Source: Dipteris shenzhenensis
Lineage: Eukaryota > Polypodiophyta > Polypodiopsida > Gleicheniales
Length of the DNA stretch: 64,000 bases
Direction: 5' to 3' (one strand)
Assembly (NCBI GenBank): GCA_047967505.1
Contig: CM106539.1
This document shows positions 49,561 to 62,129 of the stretch, piece after piece. Position 1 is the stretch's first letter; each line of letters opens with the position of its first letter. The notes under the pieces were generated by a model. That model saw only the letters and a list, made by a program, of their open reading frames with translations, ran no database searches and was not told the origin of the DNA. A program made the position numbers and the translations under genes.

Positions 49561-51330
49561 TAAGTATGCAACAAGAGAATGCAATCTGCAAGGCGTGTGA
49601 AACACTCCTATCCTCGAGGTACTGGGGCCTTTGATGATGAGACCATGCTCCGATATCCTCAAAAAGTGGTCATGATAGAATTGGGTCTTGGTGGAGAACT
49701 CTTGATCCCCCCCTCCCCCCAAGCCTGAGATGTGTGAAGCTGGAGAAGGTCTAACCGTATGATACGGTCAACCTCATCATGTGGAAGGAGCTCCGATAGT
49801 GCATCCATGCTGTACTGAAAGGGGGGGAGCCTATCCATTTGGATACCGTGTCTATCAAACCATGTGGACACTGGCGCATACCATGCTACATCAAAGCCTC
49901 TCTCTGCCAAGAATCGGGATGACTCAAGTGCCAATCTTAGTAATCTCCACTGAGGTAGGCCCAAACTGTGTGGAGAAACATCATGGTCTGGAAGAGGGTG
50001 TCCACCTGGAGCGGTGTCATGGGCGAACTCTACCTGTATGATCTGATGGGGAACTAAAGGCTTACTCCGAATCATCCTGGGTCCCATGATCACATGTAGC
50101 CTCTCAAATCCCTTCCAGTCAGTAGTAGTAGCTGAAAGGTCACTCCCCCAAAAAGGTGTTGCATACATGGCAGAAGGTCTCACGAGAGTGTCAAAAAGCC
50201 AGCCCTGGATCCTAGAACACCTGGAAGCACTGTCTCTCTAATCGGGCCAGGGACCCCTTCCCTCGTATGAGTCACACTCTAGCAGCATGGGTCATCGTGA
50301 AGCCTAGTCCCGTGAATACCGCCCCTAGGTACATGTAAGACTGCACTATCTCCACTGGCTCCCCATAGTAAGTAAAACTATGTTGACGTCGATGTTGATG
50401 AAAAACTACTTGGGATGTGTTGAAGATCATAACCTTGGTTTTCCCAAGGTTGACTGTCAAGTCCCTCTCTCTACAGAACATCTTCAAGGCCTCCAAGTGT
50501 TTCTGCAAACCCTTGGCTGAGGATGAAATGAGGACTATTTCATCTGCATATAGTAGTATTTGCACCATCAAATTAGCCAATAGGGAGCCCTCTCCTTCTA
50601 GGCGATCAACAAAGGATGTGATCTCATCAATGTATAAACCGAAGAGAGTCGATGAGAGGGGGCAAACCTGCTTCATCCCGATGGTGCTCTCAACCCAATT
50701 CGATAGCCCCCTAGGAACGCGGACTTGCCCTCTGATGGACTTGTATAGACTCATCACTCCCCAGATCATGACCCCTGGGAGATGCAGCTCCTGTAGTCTC
50801 CTGATCAGGTGAGAGCGAGGGACTATGTCAAAAGCCTTCCGAAAGTCCACAAAGCAAGTGTAGACCTTCTAGCGTCTCGACTTTGCCTCCCCGATGATGG
50901 CTCTTAGGGTAAAAATACGGTCCATTGTGCAGTGTTGTCTCCGAAAGCGTACCCAAGAGCTCGTTGTCCATGATCCTCTGTATAACTATTGATCGCGCTC
51001 TCCAGTATCGATCCATAAATCTTATCCAAAGCGTGACCAATCATGAGAGTGTGGTAGTTCCCATTATCCATGGGGTCCCCTGCCTTATGTATCGGTACAA
51101 TGGTGGTAGTTCTCCAAGTAGATGGGAACCCATGACATACTGCATGGTTGAACAGCTGTGGTAGAACCCGGGCCAACAAGACCTCATGTCCATGTGCAAA
51201 GTCCTCTGTACATAGCCCCTCATGGTTTGGCGCTCTCTGGTTGTGGAGACGAAGGAGGTCATTCCTCATGTTCTGCTCTCCTGTTGTGCAAACGAAGGAG
51301 GGCATTCCTCATGTTCTATGCAGTGAACAA
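49560..51330 (-). mobile_element. 5'-truncated LINE (non-LTR retrotransposon)
   Basis: Read on the minus strand: 51305-50904 holds the RT start (WRTTTIVPIHKAGDPMDNGNY, then LMIGHALDKIYGSILE). 50850-50272 holds the palm (MDFRKAFDIVPR, RVPRGLSNWVE, GMKQVCPLSSTLFGLYIDE) with the active site YADEIVLISS, where the usual second Asp of YADD is Glu. 50183-49507 holds the post-RT region (MRPSAMYATPFWGSDLS). The frames are shifted against each other and the endonuclease domain is missing, so the copy is dead and 5' truncated. It lies next to or inside a Copia gag remnant. A 26-bp phrase (ACGAAGGAGG(T/G)CATTCCTCA) is duplicated at its 5' edge (51248 and 51293). I could not define a poly(A) tail or target duplication. 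Confidence 0.85.
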
Positions 51331-52220
51331 TGAATAACAATGTCCAAAGATGGGACACAAAATAGATACACAAGGTACACTCACAAACCACGATAGGCTA
51401 CTGTGCTCTAGTGTTGGGAATTAAGGCCATAATTGTTGCCAATCTACTACTCAATCATACCCGCAAGTTGTTCCATTTTGGTCCATATTGTAAGCTACAT
51501 ACTTGCTTACATGTATGCCTATGCATAGCCCTTCATGCCCTACTAATGTGACCATAATTTGGCTATAATATGGCTCATGACAATGCTCATATCCGACCCA
51601 AAGGATAGCCAACACCATATTGTCCACTATCGACAAATGTCCCCTAAGGGTTGGATCATAATAAAAACTAAGAAGGAAATCTATGAGCTATCCACATGGT
51701 AACTAATGGGATGCCCACATGGCAACCTCTCACTCCCTCCATGTTTCCCCTATCATACATAGGTGTCACACTCCTATGCTCTCCTCATTTGGAAGCTTAC
51801 AATCAAGGAGTCGATCCATATATTCTAATATGTGTGTGTGTGTGTGTGCGCGCGCGCGTGAGCGTGTGTGGTCTTAGAAGTAGACATCTTCACAACATCA
51901 GCCTCTCAATCGTATTCATACCACCCAAGTAATCCTATTATCTACAACATTCATAGTAGTGCACTTCACATAGGTCAAACTCACCATATTATTTTTATCC
52001 ATTTTCAAGATGCTAGGAGAGCAAGGATATTCCATAACACAAATGCTTTGATTGGAGATTTGAACCCATGTATGTAGTAGCAAGGGCTAAATCTAGTCTA
52101 TAATCCTTTTGTTGTTTTCCTGTAAGGACAATTTGCTATCTACAAAGAAATTTTCAAGGAGATTAGGCCTCGTTAACTCTTTTGAATGAGAATTGTACAT
52201 TGCTTATAACAAGGCTAAAA
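51331..52220. other. Non-coding with (TG)n/(CG)n tract
   Basis: Non-coding. GATTTGAACCCATGTATGT near 52055 reads on the minus strand as a pol III B-box-like GGGTTCAAATC, but no A box fits. A microsatellite lies at 51831-51869. Confidence 0.35.
51831..51869 (+). repeat. (TG)n(CG)n alternating purine-pyrimidine tract
   Basis: TG units run into GCGCGCGCG and then TGAGCGTGTGTG. Alternating purine-pyrimidine sequence of this kind can adopt Z-DNA. Confidence 0.95.
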
Positions 52221-52404
52221 AGGCTAGTAAAAAAGAGTCCTATGGTATGGAGGAAATTTGATTTTGATTACTTCTTCCCATGAATAAAATCATTGCATCT
52301 TCGTTTAGACCAAGGCTAGTAAAAAAGAGTCCTATGGTATGGAGGAAAATTGATTTTGATTACTTCTTCCCATGAATAAAATCATTGCATCTTCGTTTAG
52401 ACCG
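52221..52404 (+). repeat. Near-perfect 92-bp tandem duplication
   Basis: AGGCTAGTAAAAAAGAGTCC through TCGTTTAGACC occurs at 52221-52312 and again at 52313-52404, with one visible substitution (AAATTTG against AAAATTG). The near identity suggests a recent duplication. Confidence 0.93.
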
Positions 52405-54326
52405 ATGCATCATGTTCCTTGTGATTCTCTTTACTCCCCAAAAAAAGGGTTTTGAACGATATAGATTGTACGATAAGGTTAGAGTTCTTAGATCACCTTG
52501 TGTTTCAAGATGGTTTTCAATTAAGGTCTCTTGAAGGTATATTCTTAGGGTTCTTTTTACACTTTGCTATACTTTAGAAACCTTACATTGTCAAGATCTT
52601 TAGTTAATAAATCAACATTGCATGCAATTGAAAGTATTTTTTTGATAAATTTCTAAAATCGCAAGTAATTGGCCTTAAAAACACTCCCATCTTAAGGAAA
52701 AGGCATATGAATGCTATATTTACTTCTAAACTTGACAATAAAGGTTTAAGTTCTATATTGAGATTTGTCACTTCAAGCTATGTGCTCTTACTCATGAAGG
52801 GTATTGAACTTCGCAATCATCTTATGATTGCTTGAAAATACGTGAAAACAGTAGGACAAAGGACTTCCAACATGTGAAGCATTGGTAGAAACCTTAATTG
52901 GCATGGAAAGCTAGCCATCCTTGTTAGCATTGTTGCACTAGTAAAAGGTTTAATCCTTCAACTAACAATTCTTTAGGATATGTTACTATCAATACTTCAA
53001 TCATTCTTTTTTTTTTTTAAGAAAGTTTTTCTTAAGGCACTTTTTTTTTTGGCTTCCTTCTTTCAAGGATTTGTGTCTATTGAAAGCCATAAAGAAATGA
53101 GTTTCAAAGTTAGTAATTCAAGAAAAGGAACCTCTAGGACATTAAAATTCAATAGTTTTGCTTCAAAACTAAAAGTTCGCTCCATTCTCAACTCCTATAG
53201 CAATATCCCATACACTTGAGAGATGTGCCGGGCTTCCTACAATGGGAAATTATATTTGTCTAGAGTATATGTATTGCCACTATTTTAAAAAAGATGCTTT
53301 TGAATGCAAGAGTTCTTAGTGTTGAGAGAGGAGGCCCAAGATTCACCAAAGAAGTAAAAGGGACAACTTTATAGGATAGGTTCCTGCACACTACAACAAA
53401 AGTTGACAGGACAATTATCAAAGAAGCCTCACCAAAGGGATTTAATTGCAAAATGCCGAAGATTCAAGTGGCATACAAAAGATTTCACGTCAAAGATGTG
53501 AGAACCACAAGAAGCTTAGAGATCAGACTTTTAGGACAAGACTTTCAGGTGGTTCCTTTGTCGTGTTCCTAGGCACTCATCCAAAGGAGTGCAAAACACA
53601 TTTTCCAAGGAGTGGACTACAGCTTACAATGGCTCATTGAGCAGGGATTCCCAAGTTGCACTCTTCCAAATGAGGATAGCATGGGGGAGTGACCTATAAT
53701 ATATAGTGACAAGAACATTAAGGGAGAGTGCGGTTGCCATGTGAATTTGGACAGCCAGGGTATTGGCCATCCATTGGGGCACTCTAACAAGGGTTAAGTT
53801 AGCAGCATGAAGGATTGTGCATAAGCATGCATGTAAGCAAGTACACCAGCCCAGGAATGGAGCAGCCTATAGGCCCAAAGGGTTTGCCTCGGTCAGCCAG
53901 TGTACAGACTGGATCAGCCAATAGTCTGTTGTGGTCAGCCATACTGCAGACTAGTCGGCAAAACAGGCCATTACTTAGAGCATGCAGCAGAAAATACGAG
54001 ATCACCAGAGAACTCTAGATCCTACATGGGATGTGCAGAAACCAGAATTTGAGCTGCAGGTACATGCTGAGATTTTACACACATATGTATAGCTTTAAGA
54101 TTTTGCATGTCCTTCCTCTCTCACTCCTCTAAGAAAATTTGTCCAAAGCTGTAGTTCAAATGATGCTCCTCTTTCAAATCTTTGTTAGCACTGCCTTGCA
54201 AGGGCACTGCTCTACTGAGAGTTTTGCAAAAAAGTGTCCTCCCAATAGTTTTTGGACACCTCATGCATTGTTAACTGCTTTCTATTCTATTCTCTCTCTC
54301 CTCCCCACTCTCCACTTCCCCCAATC

Positions 54327-54327
<1 letters not shown>
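52405..54327. other. Non-coding, possible LTR remnant
   Basis: No gene recognised. T runs at 53006 and 53041. GGGGGAG followed by TGACCTATAATA near 53685 could be a polypurine tract and LTR start, but no second LTR is seen. The GGTCAGCCA phrase recurs within 53890-53945. Confidence 0.3.

Positions 54328-54328
<1 letters not shown>

Positions 54329-54372
<44 letters not shown>
54329..54372 (+). repeat. (CT)n microsatellite
   Basis: About 21 CT units, flanked on both sides by a CCCAATCAACT phrase. Confidence 0.97.
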
Positions 54373-54373
<1 letters not shown>

Positions 54374-55920
54374 CCCCCTCCCAATCAACTCATCAACATT
54401 ATCCTCCTCTCCCCAATGCTCCATAAAAGCTTAAAAATTCGAAATAATGAAGACAGTCACACGCATATCCACACACACACAGTTTGCACATCACTTTACA
54501 TTTGCAAGCAGTTGCATTATAGCACTCTCAAACTTTCCAATGGTTCTACACACAGGCTTCCATAGCAAGTGCTACAAAGTAATCATCCATTCATCTTCAC
54601 GATCATTTGCATTTTGCAGAACATAAGGGGGTGCTCACGAGTACTTGTACTCGATTGTTTCATAACCTGATAGGCACTCTAATCACAAAGCTCTACTAAA
54701 CAACCACAATGACATAGCAGAATACAGGCTCTAACCACAACAAATACACTCCAACAACAAAGCTACTGTCAAAATCCCTGCAAAACAAAGACCACTAAAC
54801 AACGACAATGACAAAGCAGAATACAGCAGTACAGAACCAGCAAATAGAATGTCCAGCTGTGCTGAAAAGACAAAGAAGTAGATGCTCATCATACCATACA
54901 ACATTCTTCTTCTTCCACAATATAAAACTGCCCACATGGCACAAGTTTTATCAGATTGGGTCAGGCATCACATTTAAAACTTGCAGATGTCTATCCATAT
55001 CAAATAAACCTCTCCTGGAATCTGAAACCTTGACTCGTCCGTGGATCCACAAAATCCCCTTCCCAACAACCATAACATACATTCAACTGCAAGCCATTGA
55101 TCGGTGTGAAAAGACAAGTCGCTTTCATCCTGGCTCATACAAACGATTGGTGAAGTAGCTCTCATCATGCAAAAGGAGGGGTCAAAAAACAATGAGTACT
55201 CCGGCAATTCACAAAATTTGATTCTTACAACCACAAAGAGTACACATAAATTCATCTGCAAGCTATCCATGGGTGTTTCCAAGGAAGGGCCATTCACTTT
55301 CATTCATCCTACACCAGGCTCCTAGCTCCCGTCTATATTGTGCAGGGTCCATAACATTGCTGTAAGACTGACCACTATAATCGAGAAGCCACTTGAACTT
55401 GGTTTGAACATGCCACATTGTAAGGATATAAGAATCATGTATGCATCAAAGACTAAGTAGAACTTTGATTGAGCTCACCAGATCTGATACTTGATAAAAA
55501 CAATTGAGCGAGTTTGAAGTACACCAGTGAAAGAACTAACCTGTACAGGGCAGTATCCTGTTTTCTAAGAAAGGTGCATACTTCAGGATGACGAGGAAGC
55601 ATGCTTAAGCTTCTCCATGGAAACTCATGAGCTTAACAATTGAGAGACTGCATTTTGCAGTGAAATCAATCCACTTCATACAATGGCAGATATAACAGGT
55701 GTATGCTATGTGTGTTGACGTCCCAATAATAATGCTCCCTTAAAACTTCTAGAGTATGACAGACAAGCTCTAAATAACAGGTCAGCATAACTTGCAGAGA
55801 CCTCTTGCTCTAATATGCAAGCCAAAATTGGGTGAAGAAAGCAGTTAGGCAGCAGACAATCAACAAACTAGCGATTGCAGCTGTTGACGATAGCGTCGCT
55901 AACATGTTAAGTGCCATGGC
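54373..55920. other. Non-coding, 3' flank of the calmodulin gene
   Basis: No gene. Two short phrases recur (AAAGCTCTACTAAACAACCAC-like near 54697, ACCACTAAACAACGACAATG near 54790; ACAAAGCAGAATACAG near 54811 and a variant near 54714). The part next to 55920 should contain the 3' untranslated region of the calmodulin gene. Confidence 0.4.

Positions 55921-57772
<1,852 letters not shown>

Positions 57773-57807
<35 letters not shown>
57773..57807 (+). repeat. (TC)n microsatellite
   Basis: About 17 TC units. Confidence 0.97.
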
Positions 57808-57810
<3 letters not shown>

Positions 57811-58788
57811 CACACCGCTAAACTCTCCTTACTTTTCTCAACCCTTTGTTCGAATCTTAATTATTGCCCTGTGTAACACCCACTTCGAGTAAACCACAAG
57901 GTAACATTGATTAACCTATGCTCTCTTCGCTTTGTATGATTCTCACTTCGTTCCACCATTGATTTGCTCTATGATCCATCATTATTCTAAAGGTATCCGT
58001 TTCCTATAGTTATCTTAAAGAGACATACGCTTATTTTTGGTTGAGAAATTTGATTGATTTCTTGAGTGGAATCGGATTAAATTTCGGGAGCTCTATTCAC
58101 CTAAAAGAGATCGCCTCTTTGAGCATGTGTAAGAGGAATCAAACCCTATACCACCTTGACACATATATGAAGCTTTCTCATTGGACAAGGTAAAAGTTGC
58201 ATGCATTAGTATATCTCTTGATTGCCCCTCTTCCCTCGTGCTAAATAGAGTTCTTTGTGCATTTGTCTCTCTCTCTTGCCACTAACCTCTCCCAATTGCT
58301 TTTGGTAGCCCTTAATTTAGTCCAATTCTTCAAATTGCCTTTGCATAATAGCGTTAATTGACTCTGATCATGCTTGAAAAATCATTAGTCATTGCTCTTG
58401 GGCCGGCCTAAGTGATACTTCAACACATTATCTTGCAAAAAAGTTGGGAAAAGATCATGCAATTCTTGCTTGAAGGGGGGGGGGAGGGGGAGGCATAAAG
58501 AAAGGGGGAAACATTACTTTTATGGACAAAAAGTTTAAAAGAAGGCTTTTAACAAAAGTAACGCAATAGCTTAAAAAACAAAGCCATTTCAAAAATCTTT
58601 ATAAATACCCCTCTTCTATTATCACATCCACCATCACATCCCACTAATTGATTCAAATGTATTTGTCCAATGTTTAAGCCATCTATTTTCACTTGTTAAT
58701 AAATCATGAGATAGTGCCCATGAGCATTCATGATACATTATTAGCACCGCCCCAGGCTATAGCAACGAGAAAGTTGCTCTTTTAGGGC
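57808..58788. other. Non-coding, with a G run
   Basis: No gene recognised. A GGGGGGGGGAGGGGGAGG run lies near 58477-58494 and could form a G-quadruplex. Confidence 0.4.
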
Positions 58789-58923
58789 ATGTCTAAAGTG
58801 AATTTACTAAGCTGGACTTTTACATTGGGAAACCAAATTTTCCAAAAAAAGGTAATTGGGACCACGCTCTCCCGTCCCTCTCTTTCTCTCTCTTACCTCT
58901 TTCCTTCTTTGCTAGCTCCCTAC

Positions 58924-60160
58924 ATGATGGCTCCCTTCAAGTTGTGTAGACAAGTCGGTGCTATATTTGCTTCTATCATTGCATCAATTATCATAGCTTT
59001 GTTCTTTGTTCTGTTTGTTGATAAAGTTGGTAAGTCCTCCATTGCGTTTTGCTGCTTCTTGCATGTATAAGATGTCTGTGGTACAACTTGCACGCAAATT
59101 CTAACAAGGGGGGAGGGTCATTTTTGTGATCAGCACGCATCACAACGTCTGGTGAGGATGTTCTTTGAGAATGCAGCCAAGCTTCTCAGATGCAAGGGAG
59201 AGGTTCACGTGTCGCATAAAGTGAAACCACCTTATTGTAAATGGAATCTGGAAAAGGAAGCTGCAAAGGGTGGCTTGGTGCTGAAAGGCTGATGTGACTT
59301 CACTAAAGAAGATCATCCGGGTTATGTAAATGGCTGGGGGGGATGGAACTAATTTTGCCGATACATTCTATCTTGGCGCTTGCAAGACCTTCAAGTTTCT
59401 CTTGAAGTATGTTTCCTTTGTCTCTTCCTTGGCAAGAGAGAGGGAGAGGGGGAGGGGAGACAGAGAAGACATGCTTTCATGGTTTTTTATAGTTCTATAA
59501 CCAGTTTTGGTTGGGATTTGCAGCCCTTTGCACAACCAATCTTTTCATCCATTGCAATAGCTTTCCTGCCTATTCGAGAGAGGTGCGAGTCTTATGCAGA
59601 GGCTCCTCTTGGTCAAACTGCCAACGTATGAGGCTCATGATACAAATTCACATAGCAATTTTGTGGCTGTGGGCTTTCCCGCAGTCGGCTCTCAAGAAAG
59701 ACCCAAAGATGAGACGATCCTTGAATTGGATTGGAACCCATTCGAATTGGCACTGCAGCCACCACTGCCATCAATAGGCACGATTTTTGTGCTTAGCCAA
59801 AGCGCAAGCAGAGTGGCTTCGTTGGAAAGGCCTCGTGAGGGTGATGAGAATGGTGAAGAGATGGAGTGGCAGAGAAGTGGCAAGATGACTCGGGTACTTG
59901 AGTGGGGCTTGATTCAACAAAAGGCTTGGGTATCTATGGTTCACTAGCAAGAAGTTGGAATGCTTGTGAGGTCGTTTCATCCATCTAACAATCTGTGCAT
60001 TGCCATGTTTGTGTCCATCTATCTCCTTCTCCTCTGCATCATACACATACTTTGCATTCTTCTTTTGTATTTCTTGTATTTCCCTGAAGGCCCTGCTCCA
60101 ATTTATTCCCCTTTTGGCTTCAAGAAGCTAGCACTCGGGACTGGCAACCCAATAACCTAG
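58924..60160 (+). other. Unrecognised frames with hydrophobic segments, possible exons
   Basis: The ATG at 58924 opens a short frame with one strongly hydrophobic segment (AIFASIIASIIIALFFVLFV) that meets a good splice-donor sequence (GGTAAGT) at 59030. Further plus-strand frames at 59594-59947 (acidic, with ILELDWNPFELALQPPLP) and 59960-60160 (hydrophobic, with FVSIYLLLLCII) follow, separated by one stop at 59945. They could be exons or parts of one small membrane protein gene, but I do not recognise a family and could not join them in phase. Confidence 0.25.
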
Positions 60161-60920
60161 TCAAAGTGCAAGAAATTGGCTCTCCATGATTTGTGGTTTG
60201 GCAAAGAGCCTAGAGGGGCAGTGCTATCGGGCACAGACTATGCCCTCTTGTTTTTAAAGGACATACTATTCTTCAGGTCTTACTTTAGAACCAAGAGATA
60301 CTAATCAATGCATTTAACCATTTTACCCCAAATTTGGTAGCCAAGAATTGGACATTTAACATGAATAAAGTGCTTAAGTAGAGTGTAACGTTCTTAGCTT
60401 AAATTAGGTTCCTTATTTAGGTTACATCCTAGCAATTTGAGCCTATATGTTTTTCAATCAATTGTCTTTAATGGTTTAATACTGAGGCAACCAACCTTCA
60501 CTTTGTAAACATTTAGAAGATCATGATGGCACATCTTATTGGTCCATTCATCTATTTGGTTGTTGTGTATGTTATGTCTATTTCATTGTCTTCATGTATT
60601 TCTCATTGTTGCTCCTTGCAACTTATATACTTGAATTGGGAAATGTGATGTTGAAACATTGAAATCCCTAAAATTGTATGGATTGTTTAGTTTTACCCCT
60701 CGTCTATCAAAGTGCTCCTAAATGCATTGCTTGGTCCTTATATGACTACTTGCATGCTAGTAAGGAAACTCTAGAAGGGCTTGTTATGTTTCACTATGAG
60801 AATATAAATTTTCTTTCACATTATGTGTTGTAAGACAGAGTCATCCTTAACAAGCATGACATCAAGAGAGTCTATGGAAACCCTATGGTTTACATGTTTT
60901 GTCCATATTCAATTTCCTTG
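60161..60920. other. Non-coding, no feature recognised
   Basis: AT-rich sequence with no open frame, RNA gene or repeat that I recognise. Confidence 0.4.
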
Positions 60921-61138
60921 ATGCAAAGCTTTCTGTGTGATGACGAGTCCTTACATGTCAAATAAGCCATGCATAACCAAACTAAACATAAGAATGCTAA
61001 AGCTTCTAGTTGTCATGATGAATATTCAATGTCATGGTAAAAAATGAAACTTTAATCATTCTTACTTTTAGTTTATTTACACATAGATTACTAGGCATGT
61101 AAGGACTCATCATCACGCACAAAGCTTTACATTGCAAA
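60921..61138. repeat. Foldback element, ~82-bp arms
   Basis: 60923-61004 is complementary, in inverted orientation, to about 61050-61135. Both arms read AAAGCTTT, then GTGATGA(C/T)GAGTCCTTACATG, and further in AAACTAAA and TAAGAATG followed by TAAAG. About four of five bases match over some 82 positions, leaving a loop of about 45 bases. This is the shape of a MITE or of a long hairpin RNA precursor. Confidence 0.75.
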
Positions 61139-62129
61139 AGCAAATGCCCATAGAGTAGGCCACACACCTTTACAAACTAACTCACAACAAACCATGGTTT
61201 GGTATAACCGCACTAGTATCGCTTCATAAGGCAAGGTGAGAGAAAAAGACAATCAACACCATATAGGTATTTTGTGAGAGTTGTGACAAGTACACTTATC
61301 GATTTTGTAGTTATTATTGTCTATGTATTGATCTCTCGTGAAATGTAAGCTTAGCCTGCCTCTATATGTAGTTGCATACTCTATAATTATGATCGAAAGA
61401 TGTTGATGTTGCTCTTGTTTAGCTTGAATGCAGAAACCTGGATGAGTTGATAGAAGAGCATGTGTTCATGGTTTAATTGAAGCTCTTGATCCTTCTTGAG
61501 AAATTCCAAAGAAACATGATAGGTGCTACAAATAGTACCTAGATTTGGCTAGTCAAGGGCTTTGAATGGTTGTATCCTTCACAAGTGAATTGAAATCCTT
61601 AAAGGTTTTGGGCCTTCCCATGTCGATCGGAATGCACTTGTGATGGTAGGGATAGAGGATCCATACTTTGTTGAGGAATCAGGATCCATCTATGTTTTTG
61701 ATATTGTGCATTGCAATAACCAAAAGAGTGCTAAAAGGCACAAGGGTTGGAAACCCTAACCCTAAAGGAGTTTTTATATATTCATTATGTTCAAAATTAA
61801 ATCTATTGTACAGATAGTCATTTGTGGTGTTCTCTCTAGTTGTGCCCTCTCTCCTCATCTCCACTCTTATCCTTTCCCTCTCCATATTTATTCACGATAT
61901 CAAAGAACACTTGCCTTCCATGGAGGCATCGCAATCCTTATGAGAGAGATTGCGAGTGAGTGAGTTCACGAGTGTTCACTTCATTTTCTCCTCTTGAGAG
62001 AACTTTCGTCCATTTTCATTGAGAATTTCCATCCATTTGAGATAGATTGCATCCATCATTTTCATTCTTTAAGTCACCTGAAGTTAAGGTTTGTCGCGGC
62101 TATAGACAGTCTGCATCATTGCACATGAC
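61139..62129. other. Non-coding, no feature recognised
   Basis: AT-rich sequence. The part near 61800-62120 (TGTGGTGTTCTCTCTAGTTG onward, CT-rich) could be LTR or leader of the Copia remnant that follows, but no second LTR is in the window. Confidence 0.35.

Noticed and set aside
53680-54330. Possible solo LTR starting at TGACCTATAATA after GGGGGAG
   Set aside because: No second copy, no clear end and no primer-binding site. The evidence is too weak for a feature call.
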